Assembly: GCF_004123295.1 (NCBI RefSeq)
Contig: NZ_SDMK01000005.1
Location: 186,001 to 250,000 of the forward strand
Length of the DNA stretch: 64,000 nt
Source of the DNA: Silvibacterium dinghuense
GTDB lineage: Bacteria > Acidobacteriota > Terriglobia > Terriglobales > Acidobacteriaceae
Direction: 5' to 3'
Shown: positions 17,566 through 25,562 of the stretch, one piece after another
How the letters are laid out: each line of letters starts with the position of its first letter
Position numbering within the stretch: the stretch's first letter is position 1
The notes under the pieces: generated by a model
The model's database searches: none
The model's input: only the letters and a program-made list of their open reading frames with translations
What the model was told of the DNA's origin: nothing
Made by a program: the position numbers and the translations under genes

Positions 17566-18909
17566 TTATTCTTCTTTCTGCATTTCTGCCTGGGTTTCTG
17601 CTGCCTTCACGCCTTCGGGAAGCTCTTCGACATGCTCATGGGCAGCCTCTTCGGCATCTTCCTGCGATTCTTCTTCAGCCGGCTCCGTTTCCACCTGCCC
17701 GAGCTGCGCGGTGACGCTGGGAAGGTCGGCCTCGGCCTCCTCATGCTCCGTCACCACAATCGGCTTGGCGGCATGCGTCGGAATCGTTCCCTCGGTCGCC
17801 GCGGTCTTCTCGGAATGGCCTGCGGCTTCTTCCGGCCGCACCTCGGCCTCGGCCACCGGCTCCGTCTCCACCTCAGCCTCGACGGCCTGAATCTCGACAG
17901 CTTCGCCCTCTACCGGCTCGACGGCCGCCTCTTCCGAGTCTTCGCCGTCGGCAGCCTCGAAGGGCAGCGGCTCGTTCTCTGCCAGAGGCTCCTCGGCCTC
18001 GGCCAGTTCGCCGGCCATCTTCTCGAACTCCTCGAGCGACGGCAGCTCGTTCAGGTCCTTGAGCCCGAAGCGGAGCAGGAACTCCTTCGTCGTCTTATAG
18101 AGGATGGGGCGGCCGATCACCTGCTTGCGTCCGGCCGTTGTGATCAGCTTGCGCGTCACCAGCGAGCCCAGTACGCCGCCCGAATCCACGCCGCGGATCT
18201 CCGCGACCTCGGGCGCCGTCACCGGCTGTTTGTAGGCAATCACCGCCAGCGTCTCGAGCGCCTGCAGCGACAGCTTGAGCGGCGGTTTCAGGCTCTTCAC
18301 AAACGAGCGCACCGCGTCGTGATATTCCGCCTTGGTCGAAACCCGGTAACCACCGGCGATCTCGCGAATCTCCATGCCCCGTGCATCGTTGGCATACTCG
18401 GCGATCAGCTCGGCCAGGATCAGGCGAATCTCTTCGCGCAGCTCACGCTCGCGCTGGCGGGCCAGGCGACGCTCTTCTTCCGGCGTGAGCGCCGCAGGCG
18501 CAGCCTCTTCCGATACCGCCGCTTCGGCCTGATCGGCATCCGCAATCGGCTCTTCCGCCGATGCCTCCGCAGCAGCGCTCTCCGGTTCTTCCGCTACCGG
18601 CTCTTCCGACTCTGCCGGGGCATCTTCTCCCGCAGGCTCGCTCTCTTCTTCAGCGGCATCGGCTTCCGGCAGCGCCTCGCTCTCGACCTCACCTGCAACT
18701 TCTGCCGGTTCGTCTCCATCCGCGGCATTGCCGGAGGGTTCCGCCGCGTCCTCAGCGGATTCGGCAGAGGCTTTGGCTTCGGCTTCAGCGCGCAGGCGAG
18801 CATCACGATGCTCGGCGGCCTCGATGGGGAAAATGGCCGCCAGCTGAGCCAGGGTCACCGGCTCCTCGGCCGCATAGATAACAGCTTCAATCTTGGCTTT
18901 GAGACTCAT
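17566..18909 (-). CDS. scpB: SMC-ScpAB complex subunit ScpB with acidic insertion and tail
   Basis: 447 residues from the ATG at 18909; the open frame continues upstream but ScpB homology begins at MSLKAKIEAVIYAAEEPVTL. ScpB is the kite-like winged-helix subunit of the SMC chromosome-segregation complex. Homologous blocks: residues 1-30, and about 150-285 (EIREIAGGYRV, PVTAPEVAEIRGVDS, GRPILYKTT). Between these is a roughly 110-residue Ala/Glu-rich insertion interrupting the first winged helix, and after residue 300 a Glu-rich acidic tail. Two bases separate it from rluB. No strong Shine-Dalgarno seen. Confidence 0.92.
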   Translation of the reverse strand: MSLKAKIEAVIYAAEEPVTLAQLAAIFPIEAAEHRDARLRAEAEAKASAESAEDAAEPSGNAADGDEPAEVAGEVESEALPEADAAEEESEPAGEDAPAESEEPVAEEPESAAAEASAEEPIADADQAEAAVSEEAAPAALTPEEERRLARQRERELREEIRLILAELIAEYANDARGMEIREIAGGYRVSTKAEYHDAVRSFVKSLKPPLKLSLQALETLAVIAYKQPVTAPEVAEIRGVDSGGVLGSLVTRKLITTAGRKQVIGRPILYKTTKEFLLRFGLKDLNELPSLEEFEKMAGELAEAEEPLAENEPLPFEAADGEDSEEAAVEPVEGEAVEIQAVEAEVETEPVAEAEVRPEEAAGHSEKTAATEGTIPTHAAKPIVVTEHEEAEADLPSVTAQLGQVETEPAEEESQEDAEEAAHEHVEELPEGVKAAETQAEMQKEE

Positions 18910-19335
18910 GCGTAGAAAGGGCGCGCCCGCAAAGGCGCTTCTCCGATAGTAGAGCCTGTTATGCCTTTTGTCGTGGGCGGCGCTGGCGACCCATTTTTTC
19001 GAGGTCGAGGAGCGAAGCCGGGACGGGTATCGGGAATACCCCAGCGGCGAGTGACGAAGAGATCGGAAAAATGGGGCCCAGCCCTCCGGGTTGCGGGAAA
19101 AATCGGCCCATCCTCCGTTCTCGTCCTCGATGGTGGAACCCGCACAATCTTCGTCCTCCGCCTCGTCTCCCACCCCGGTCTGGGCCGATTTTTCCTCGCA
19201 ACGACGCCTGCGACAAAAGGCAGAACAGACTCTCGAGAACCCCCGGCCATCCGTCAGGCGCGGGCGTTTCCCAAAATAAAGACGGCCGGCAGAAGTACCC
19301 TTCTACCGGCCGTCTTTACGACTGACTGCTGACTG
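18910..19335. other. Intergenic region upstream of scpB with terminator
   Basis: 426 bp between the Pit transporter stop and the scpB start (both minus). It contains long poly-purine/poly-pyrimidine tracts, a short palindrome GGGTATCGGGAATACCC near 19025-19045, and the terminator at 19278-19317. No convincing gene on either strand; the in-frame extension of scpB into it has no ScpB similarity. Confidence 0.55.
19278..19317 (-). terminator. Long hairpin terminator of the Pit gene
   Basis: Stem AAAGACGGCCGG (19278-19289) / CCGGCCGTCTTT (19306-19317), extended inside by AGAAG/CTTCT with a TACC loop. On the minus strand it is followed by TATTTTGGG, so it probably ends pit mRNA. Confidence 0.85.
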
Positions 19336-20955
19336 CTATACGAACTGGCGCATCACCCAGAAGATGCCGCCGGCGAGAATCGCCGCTGCAGGCAGGGTGA
19401 AGATCCAGGCCAGGGCGATGTTCCGCAGCGTCGACCACTGCAGGCCGCTGCCATTGGCCAGCATCGTGCCGGCCACGCCCGATGACAGCACATGCGTCGT
19501 CGAAACCGGCAGGTGATACTGGTCGGCGGCAATGATGGTCACCGCGGCAACAATCTCGGCCGAGGCACCCTGCGCGTAGGTCAGGTGCGTCTTGCCGATC
19601 TTTTCGCCCACCGTGACCACGATGCGCTTCCAGCCCACCATCGTGCCCATGCCCAGGGCCAGCGCCACGGCCACCTTCACCCAGCTCGGAATGAACTTGG
19701 TCGAGAGGTCGAGGTGCTTCTTGTAGTTGGCCAGCACCGCATTCTCGGGCGAGGTGAGCTGAGGATTGTTGGACTTCGCCATCAGACGCAGCGCCTCGCT
19801 CTCGACATACATATCGTTGCGGACGTTCTGCTGCTGGTTGGCCGGAACGCTGGCCAGGCTCTTGTAGTTGAGAACCTCATCCTTGATCTCGACCGCCAGC
19901 TGCCGCGCTGCCAGCATGGTGTTCGGAGTGAAGTTCTTGGTCCGGATGTAGTCGGTCAGGTCGCTGCGGGGATCGCCCATGACCGCATCCTGCGAGACAT
20001 GGCTGGAGAGCACCTGCGCCGCCTGCTGCGAGACCGCCGCGAAATCCTGCACCTGGTTGTAGCCGATCGCGTGATTGAGCGCGTAAGCCGTGGGCACCGT
20101 GCCGATCAGGATCAGCATGATGAGGCCCATGCCCTTCTGGCCGTCGTTCGAACCGTGGCCGAAGCTCACGCCCGTGCAGGTCAGGATCAGCAGGCCGCGA
20201 ATCCAGAACGGAGGCGGCTGGTCGCCCTTGGGCGACTCGTACAGTTCGGGCTTCTTCACCAGGAACTTGATGATGAGCAGGAGCAGGGCCGCGCAGCCGA
20301 AGCCGACCAGCGGCGAAACCAGCAGCGCGCGGAAGACGCCGGCCGCCTGCGCCCAGTCCACACCGCTCGTGCCGTTGCGTCCGCCCATCCACTGGTTGGC
20401 CAGGCCCACGCCGATGATCGAACCGATCAGCGTATGCGAGCTCGAGGCCGGCAGCCCCAGCCACCAGGTGCTCAGGTTCCACAGGATCGCCGAGATCAGC
20501 AGCGCGAACACCATGGCAAAACCCGCACCGTGACCCACCTGCAAAATCAGCTCCACCGGCAGCAGCGAAAGAATCGTAAACGCCACCGCGCCCGAAGACG
20601 TCAGCACGCCGATCAGGTTCCACATACCGGACCAGACCACGGCAATGTGCGGCTCGAGCGAATGCGTATAGATGACCGTGGCCACCGCGTTCGCCGTGTC
20701 ATGGAAGCCGTTGACGAACTCGAAGCCCAGCGCGATCAACAGCGCAATGCCCAGCAGCACATACGGCCACGCCGAAGCCATGTGCGTGGTCGAAAGATCG
20801 CTGGCCAGGTGCGCGATCGCATATCCGAAACCACCCACGAGAACGAGGCCAAAGAGAAGAGCGCCGATCATGCCCGGCGACTTGTTGAGCTTGTTATGTA
20901 TCGACGACTGTTCCGTCGCGTTCGAAGCGATGGCGACGCTGTTGCTCTGATCCAT
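19336..20955 (-). CDS. PiT family inorganic phosphate transporter
   Basis: 539 residues, ATG at 20955 with AGGAG nine bases upstream. Low-affinity phosphate permease of the inner membrane, driven by H+ or Na+. Both signature repeats are visible: GFEFVNGFHDTANAVATVIYT in the N-terminal half and GSNDGQKGMG in the middle, plus SSSHTLIGSIIG and VSTTHVLSSGV. A hydrophilic segment of roughly 130 residues (about 300-430) separates the two halves. It interrupts the usual scpA-scpB neighbourhood. No PhoU-like partner gene adjacent. Confidence 0.93.
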   Translation of the reverse strand: MDQSNSVAIASNATEQSSIHNKLNKSPGMIGALLFGLVLVGGFGYAIAHLASDLSTTHMASAWPYVLLGIALLIALGFEFVNGFHDTANAVATVIYTHSLEPHIAVVWSGMWNLIGVLTSSGAVAFTILSLLPVELILQVGHGAGFAMVFALLISAILWNLSTWWLGLPASSSHTLIGSIIGVGLANQWMGGRNGTSGVDWAQAAGVFRALLVSPLVGFGCAALLLLIIKFLVKKPELYESPKGDQPPPFWIRGLLILTCTGVSFGHGSNDGQKGMGLIMLILIGTVPTAYALNHAIGYNQVQDFAAVSQQAAQVLSSHVSQDAVMGDPRSDLTDYIRTKNFTPNTMLAARQLAVEIKDEVLNYKSLASVPANQQQNVRNDMYVESEALRLMAKSNNPQLTSPENAVLANYKKHLDLSTKFIPSWVKVAVALALGMGTMVGWKRIVVTVGEKIGKTHLTYAQGASAEIVAAVTIIAADQYHLPVSTTHVLSSGVAGTMLANGSGLQWSTLRNIALAWIFTLPAAAILAGGIFWVMRQFV

Positions 20956-21155
20956 GGATCTTGGCTCCTGAAATATCCGCGGGGGACGGAGGAAGGCTCG
21001 TGGAGCAACGTATCAGGCGCAATAGACGTTCCGGATGAAAAACGAACTGTCATATATGAAAATTCAATGAACTCTGTCGGCTGCAGCTCAAACCAACTGC
21101 ACTGCTTTCAGTGCAATACGCCGGTTTAACCTCTATCGAACCGGTAAAATAGCGT

Positions 21156-21656
21156 ATGCCCAAGCCCCAGAAGATCGTTCGCGGCAAAGGTGAGCTCCAC
21201 CTTGTCTCCTGCAACTGCTTTTTACGCGAGCCGAAGCTCGGCCAGGAAAAGCACCGCGACCTTTTCTGCCAGCTCCTCGAGCAGCTCCGGCACAAGTTTC
21301 GCTTCCGCGTCCTTGGCTACGTGGTGATGCCCACCGGCTTCCACCTGCTGCTGTCGCAGCCGGAGATGGAGACGGTGGAAGAGACCATCGCCACCCTGCG
21401 CCAGCGCTACCAGCGCCGCTACAACAACTCGGCCCGCCTGGACGACCCGGCCTGGGACAAGACCATCACGACCAAGCACATCGTCCACGCCGACCAGATC
21501 GTGAGCGCCATCCGCTTCATGAACGAAGCCCCGGTCAAGGCCAGCCTCGTAGAAACCGAAACCGACTGGGAGTGGTCCAGCGCAAGAAGCTACGCCGGCC
21601 TGCCCGAAGGCGTGGTGACGGTGGACGTGTACGAGGCAGCGAAGACCTCCGCGTAA
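21156..21656 (+). CDS. REP-associated tyrosine transposase-like protein (RAYT) with altered catalytic motifs
   Basis: 166 residues, ATG at 21156. Overall Y1 transposase (IS200/RAYT) shape: HLVSCNCFL first strand, YVVMPTGFHLLLSQPE where the HUH motif belongs, and FMNEAPVKASLVETETDWEWSSARSY at the end. In active relatives the motif reads MPNHxHLL; here the first His is Gly (GFH). The nucleophilic Tyr normally preceding NPVxAGLV is Phe (IRFMNEAP). It is therefore probably catalytically dead or repurposed. It lies between pit and scpA, next to repeat families A and D. Confidence 0.8.
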   Translation: MPKPQKIVRGKGELHLVSCNCFLREPKLGQEKHRDLFCQLLEQLRHKFRFRVLGYVVMPTGFHLLLSQPEMETVEETIATLRQRYQRRYNNSARLDDPAWDKTITTKHIVHADQIVSAIRFMNEAPVKASLVETETDWEWSSARSYAGLPEGVVTVDVYEAAKTSA

Positions 21657-21682
21657 CTTTCGTCTTCCATTGTTGCAGAGAT

Positions 21683-21738
21683 GTCATCCCGACCGGAGCG
21701 AGCCGAAGGCGAGCGCAGCGGAGGGACCTGCGGTTCTC
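21683..21738 (+). repeat. Repeat family A, copy 1
   Basis: Begins GTCATCCCGACCGGAGCGAG and ends GGGACCTGCGGTTCT. Copies also at 26678-26740 and, inverted, 26812-26866. The core CCGACCGGAGCG repeats in all. Lies 27 bp after the RAYT-like gene. Confidence 0.7.
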
Positions 21739-21803
21739 TCTGCACCACGAAAATCATGGTGCCCCGTCCAGGCTTCGCCTGGCTAGGAAGCGATAAACTC
21801 ACC

Positions 21804-21899
21804 CCTGCGTTCTTTGCGCTCTTTGCGTCTTGGCGCTGAAAAAGGGACATTGGCGCAGCACGGATCCCTCTGTGCTCTCTGCGTCCTCTGTGGTGAAAT
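21804..21899 (+). repeat. Repeat family D, copy 1
   Basis: Contains CTTTGCGTCTTGGCGCTGAA and, 60 bp on, CTCTGCGTCCTCTGTGGTGA. The same TTTGCGTCTTGGCGCGAA core occurs at 34974-35074 and 40461-40569, and inverted at 24501-24545. A small hairpin CCAGGC-TTC-GCCTGG lies just upstream (about 21768-21783). Confidence 0.6.
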
Positions 21900-21927
21900 C
21901 GCGGTCTCGGATCAGCCAGGATTCAAG

Positions 21928-22243
21928 CTACTCCAAGTCAGCAGGATGGATGCCGGTGAGCTCCAGCTTAGGCGGCTCAAACTCGAAGTCGCCGCACGGC
22001 AAAGAGTCCATAACATCGAAAAGACTCTTCGATGCTTCCTCGACCGATATATGAGAGTCATCGATGTTCAAGAAGGGTCTCTCCGGTTATCCGCTTCTGC
22101 TCTTTCACCCACGCAAGATCGGCGGCGGTTGCGTCAGCGAAAACACGCTCAGGCATGCCAGGCAATCTCACCGGGAAGAAAAACGATCCGGGGCCGAAGC
22201 CGTCGAGGAAGCCTTTCGCAAATGAGTTGCTGGAAGATGCCAT
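21928..22243 (-). pseudogene. Possible small gene, split by a frameshift or two overlapping small genes
   Basis: A 61-codon frame from the ATG at 22243 (AGGGA eight bases upstream) encodes a protein-like N-terminus with SFAKGFLDGFGPG and stops at 22058. In the next frame, from about 22070 to the stop at 21928, follows ISVEEASKSLFDVMDSLPCG and PPKLELTGIHPADLE, which also looks like real protein. Joined by a one-base shift they would give about 105 residues. It lies 63 bp downstream of scpA on the same strand. No family recognised; could instead be two small genes. Confidence 0.35.
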
Positions 22244-22306
22244 GGCGTAATCCCTGATTGGATGAGACGCCGCTCCTCAGCGCAACGCAACGGACGAAAG
22301 TGCCTG

Positions 22307-23242
22307 CTAATTCCAGTCGTCCCGAACCTGGCTCAAGCGTTCGTTGATGACCTCTTCGAACTGCTCGGCCTTCTTGATATAGATGTCTTGGAAATTGCCG
22401 TCCTGCCGCAGCAGGATGGCCTGCAGGCGCACCAGCTCGAGGATGGCCAGGAACATCGTCACCAGGCCGCGCTCGGAGCGCGTGTTCTGGAGCATCTTCC
22501 GGAGTGAAACAGGCTTGTCCTCCATCACCAGGCGGCGCCGCATGTAGTCGATCATCTGGCCGACCGTGATGGGGTCCTCTTCCAGGTTCAGGATCGGGCG
22601 GTTCTTTGCCCGCTCGAGAATCTCGCGGAAGACGCGCACCAGGTCAACCGTGTCGGCGGCGATCTCCTGCTCGGTCCCCTCGGCGTTGCGAAACTCGCGC
22701 AGGTTGGGCTTGGTCCATGTCGCGGCCTCGACCTGCTGCTTCTCGTAGAGCATCTGCGCGGCATTCTTGAAGCGCTCGTGCTCGAGCAGCCGCTCGACCA
22801 GCTCGCGGCGTGGGTCTTCGGCCTCACCCTCGGCGCCTTCCACCGGAGAGCGCGGCAGCAGCATGCGGCTCTTGATCTGGATGAGCAGCGCAGCCGTGTA
22901 GATAAACTCGCCCGCCGTGTCGATATCGGTCTGCTTCAGCCTTTCGACGTAAGCCAGGTACTGCGCCGTGATCTTGGCGATCGGAATATCCCAGATATCG
23001 ATGTCCTGCTTGCGGATCAGGTCCAGCAGCAGGTCGAGCGGCCCATCGTAGACCTTGCCCACGGTGACCGAGAAGGGGAAGATCGACTCCTCCTCCTTCT
23101 TGCTCTTCTTGTCTGTTTTTTGAGCTACAGGCTTGGCAGCTTCCGCGCTGGCCGGTGCTGCCTTTTCAGGTTCGAGCGCAGCAGGCACAGCCGCCTGCTC
23201 TTCTGTCACCGTCTCGGTTACGATCTTCTGCTCTTCGCTCAT
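22307..23242 (-). CDS. scpA: Segregation and condensation protein A (kleisin)
   Basis: 311 residues, ATG at 23242. ScpA bridges SMC heads and recruits ScpB in the chromosome-condensing complex. The N-terminal 50 residues are an Ala/Glu/Lys-rich extension; the kleisin domain begins at FSVTVGKVYDGPLDLLLDLIRK (DGPLDLLL is the family signature) and ends with the winged-helix segment EQFEEVINERL. The start lies 4 bp after trpS, so the genes are co-transcribed. scpB sits 3.4 kb further downstream, separated by the RAYT and pit genes. Confidence 0.95.
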   Translation of the reverse strand: MSEEQKIVTETVTEEQAAVPAALEPEKAAPASAEAAKPVAQKTDKKSKKEEESIFPFSVTVGKVYDGPLDLLLDLIRKQDIDIWDIPIAKITAQYLAYVERLKQTDIDTAGEFIYTAALLIQIKSRMLLPRSPVEGAEGEAEDPRRELVERLLEHERFKNAAQMLYEKQQVEAATWTKPNLREFRNAEGTEQEIAADTVDLVRVFREILERAKNRPILNLEEDPITVGQMIDYMRRRLVMEDKPVSLRKMLQNTRSERGLVTMFLAILELVRLQAILLRQDGNFQDIYIKKAEQFEEVINERLSQVRDDWN

Positions 23243-23246
23243 GCGT

Positions 23247-24275
23247 TTACTCGCCGAGTCCCATGGCTGTTTTCACTTCGCGCATGGTGATCGCGGCGCG
23301 TGCCGCGGCCTTCTCGTTGCCTGTGGTGATGATCTCCTCCACCAGCGCCGGGTTCGCCTCGTAATAGGCGCGGCGCTCCTGGATCGGCCTCAGCTCGGCT
23401 ACCACGGCATCGGCCAGCCAGCCCTTGCACTCGATGCAGCCAATGGAGGCCGTCGTGCAGCCTTCGCGCGCCTTCTCCTGCGTCTCCGCAGACGAGAACA
23501 CCTTGTGCAGGTCGAAGACCGGGCAGACTTCCGGATTGCCCACGTCGGTGCGGCGGATGCGCGCCGGGTCGGTCACCATACCCTTGATCTTCTTGCGGAT
23601 CTCCGGCTCCGGATCGCTGAGCCCGAGGGTATTGCCATAGCTCTTCGACATCTTGCGGCCGTCGAGACCAGGCAGCTTCGGCGAAGGCGTCAGCAGCACC
23701 TTCGGCTCAGGCAGGATCGGCACCTCGGGGTTCGTCTTCGACGGGTAGAACTGGTTGAAGCGCCGTGCCACTTCGCGCGTCAGCTCCACATGCGCCACCT
23801 GGTCCTGGCCGACGGGAACGAAATCCGGCTGGTACAGAAGAATATCGGCCGACTGCAGCAGCGGATAGCCGAGAAACCCGTAGGTCGCAAGATCCTTTTC
23901 CTTAAGCTGTTCCTGCTGATCCTTATACGTAGGCACGCGCTCCAGCCAGCCCAGCGGGGTAATCATGCTGAAGGCCAGATGCAGCTCGGCGTGCGCCGGC
24001 ACACGGCTCTGGATAAACAGCGTGGACTTCTCGGGATCGAGCCCCGCTGCAAGGAAATCCAGCACCACATCCTGGATGTTGTCCTTGATCTTCGAGGGGT
24101 CGGCGTAGTCGGTCGTCAGCGCATGCCAGTCGGCGACAAAAAAGTAGCACTCGTACTCGTGCTGCAGCCGCACCCAGTTGTAGAGGGCGCCCATGTAATT
24201 GCCGAGATGCAGTTTGCCGGTGGGACGCATGCCGCTCAGCACGCGCTTGCGCAGTTCAGAAGAAGTGTTCGACAC
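23247..24275 (-). CDS. trpS: Tryptophanyl-tRNA synthetase
   Basis: Class Ic aminoacyl-tRNA synthetase charging tRNA-Trp. The signature HLGN (HIGH equivalent) is in GKLHLGNYMGA and KMSKS is in LDGRKMSKSYGN. I choose the GTG at 24275 (AAGGAA six bases upstream), giving 342 residues, close to the usual 330-340; an ATG at 24308 would add 11 residues. The scpA start follows 4 bp after its stop. Confidence 0.95.
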   Translation of the reverse strand: MSNTSSELRKRVLSGMRPTGKLHLGNYMGALYNWVRLQHEYECYFFVADWHALTTDYADPSKIKDNIQDVVLDFLAAGLDPEKSTLFIQSRVPAHAELHLAFSMITPLGWLERVPTYKDQQEQLKEKDLATYGFLGYPLLQSADILLYQPDFVPVGQDQVAHVELTREVARRFNQFYPSKTNPEVPILPEPKVLLTPSPKLPGLDGRKMSKSYGNTLGLSDPEPEIRKKIKGMVTDPARIRRTDVGNPEVCPVFDLHKVFSSAETQEKAREGCTTASIGCIECKGWLADAVVAELRPIQERRAYYEANPALVEEIITTGNEKAAARAAITMREVKTAMGLGE

Positions 24276-24308
24276 CCGTATTCCTTGCCAGAAAATGACT
24301 CCCACCAT

Positions 24309-24632
24309 TGTACTGCTGGGACTGGCCGTCCAGGCCTTTCGCCTTCGGCCTCCGCGCCCTCTGGTCGCAAGCCGGGATTGTTCTCTTCACGCAGAAGAAG
24401 AACCAGGGTGCCCACTCAGGCTTCCTTTGCTTGGATAGGGTACAAAGATTTCACTCCATGAGGACATAGAGGGTTCCGTGCCGCTTCGGGCATCCCTTTT
24501 TGCGCGCCAAGACACGAAGAGCGCAAAGCTCCGCAAAGAAACTCTGGAGGAGAGATAGGTTCCCCACACAAGCCAACACCGGGTTTGTATGGGGAACCCG
24601 GAGTTTTCACCCGGCGCGCAGCAGGCCAGTCC
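24309..24632. repeat. Repeat-filled gap between trpS and the M50 gene
   Basis: Holds family B copy 2 (24338-24369), family D copy 2 in inverse orientation (24501-24545, core CGCGCCAAGACACGAAG) and a hairpin at 24558-24597 (GGTTCCCCA / TGGGGAACC, with ACAA/TTGT inside). No gene seen. Confidence 0.6.
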
Positions 24633-25331
24633 TTATACGGACAGCAGGATTGCGTTGACCATCGCCAGCGCCGGCGCCACGAAGAAGTTCACCACCGGGG
24701 AGCCGATAATCAGCATCAGCAGCAGGCTGATCATGCCCATCGAATCGTAGACCCGTACCGCTTTGTAGGGCAGAAAGTTGCGCACGATGTGCGAACCGTC
24801 GAGCGGCGGCAGCGGCAACAGGTTGAAGACCGCGAGAAACAGGTTCAGCACCACCGTCAGGTAGAAGATAATCGCCATCGGAAATACGGCGGACGCCATC
24901 ATCTCCGGATCGATCGCACCGACGATGACCGAATGGACAGCCATCATCCCCGCCGGACTCGCCTTGGTCAGGATGACCAGCGCGATGAGTGCCAGCAGCG
25001 CGGCCAGCAGATTGCTGCACGGCCCGGCCAGCGTCACCAGCGTGTCATCGCGGCGGATGTTCTTGAAGTTCCGCGTCGTTACCGGCGTCGGCTTCGCCCA
25101 GCCGATGAGGAAGCGCCCGTAACTGCCGAGGAAGAGCATGGCCAGCGGCAGCAGCACCGTTCCGATCGGATCGATGTGCTTCACCGGGTTCAGCGTGACC
25201 CGCCCCATCATCCGCGCCGTCTGGTCGCCCAGCCGCGAAGCCATCCACGCGTGCGCGGCCTCGTGCAGGCTCAGCGAGAAAACGAGAATTACGAATTCGA
25301 AGATTTTGAGGAGGATTTCCTGCTGACTCAT
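24633..25331 (-). CDS. M50 family (site-2-type) membrane zinc metalloprotease
   Basis: 232 residues, ATG at 25331. Polytopic inner-membrane protein; the zinc motif HEAAH lies in the first transmembrane segment (SLSLHEAAHAWMA) and the third ligand Asp in NLLPLPPLDGSH in a later one. This is the short M50B form without PDZ domain. Such proteases cut transmembrane helices; the target here is unknown. It is encoded upstream of trpS-scpA on the same strand, as often in Acidobacteria, but is separated from trpS by 357 bp filled with repeats. Confidence 0.88.
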   Translation of the reverse strand: MSQQEILLKIFEFVILVFSLSLHEAAHAWMASRLGDQTARMMGRVTLNPVKHIDPIGTVLLPLAMLFLGSYGRFLIGWAKPTPVTTRNFKNIRRDDTLVTLAGPCSNLLAALLALIALVILTKASPAGMMAVHSVIVGAIDPEMMASAVFPMAIIFYLTVVLNLFLAVFNLLPLPPLDGSHIVRNFLPYKAVRVYDSMGMISLLLMLIIGSPVVNFFVAPALAMVNAILLSV

Positions 25332-25374
25332 GCGTAGTTATGAGGATACCAGCGGCGCTGGCCGTGCAGCCTTG

Positions 25375-25560
25375 CGCCTTCGGCACCCCGCTCCCGCCGG
25401 TCGCGAGAGTGAACTTAGTCCACTGGACTTAGTTCACATGGCGGGTGCCCCACGTCTCGATTCTGAGACGTGGGAGAGCACGAACCCATGAGCATAGCCC
25501 TGAGCCTCTCCCTGAGCCTCTGTCTCCAGGGTTTTCTACACCCTATCTCCCCTGCTTTTC
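25375..25560. repeat. Composite repeat block: families B, C and E plus a palindrome
   Basis: Family B copy 3 (25375-25406); a near-perfect 29-bp palindrome at 25409-25437 (GTGAACTTAGTCCA / TGGACTTAGTTCAC, one mismatch); family C copy 1 (25443-25475, stem CCCACGTCTC / GAGACGTGGG, trailing sequence to 25487 shared with the copy at 37074); family E element (25528-25560, CTACACCCTATC). Fills the gap between the divergently placed M50 start and acyltransferase stop. Confidence 0.65.
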
Positions 25561-25562
25561 CG

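Noticed and set aside
17632-18915. Long plus-strand reading frame (427 codons) opposite scpB
   Set aside because: It is a mirror of the Glu-rich acidic insertion in high-GC DNA; composition is Leu/Arg/His-rich with no motif, and scpB is certain on the other strand.
18910-19173. N-terminal extension of scpB by 88 residues
   Set aside because: The extension is polar low-quality sequence; the ScpB domain starts exactly at the ATG at 18909.
22262-22507. Short plus-strand frame opposite scpA
   Set aside because: Shadow of scpA; no ribosome-binding site or motif.
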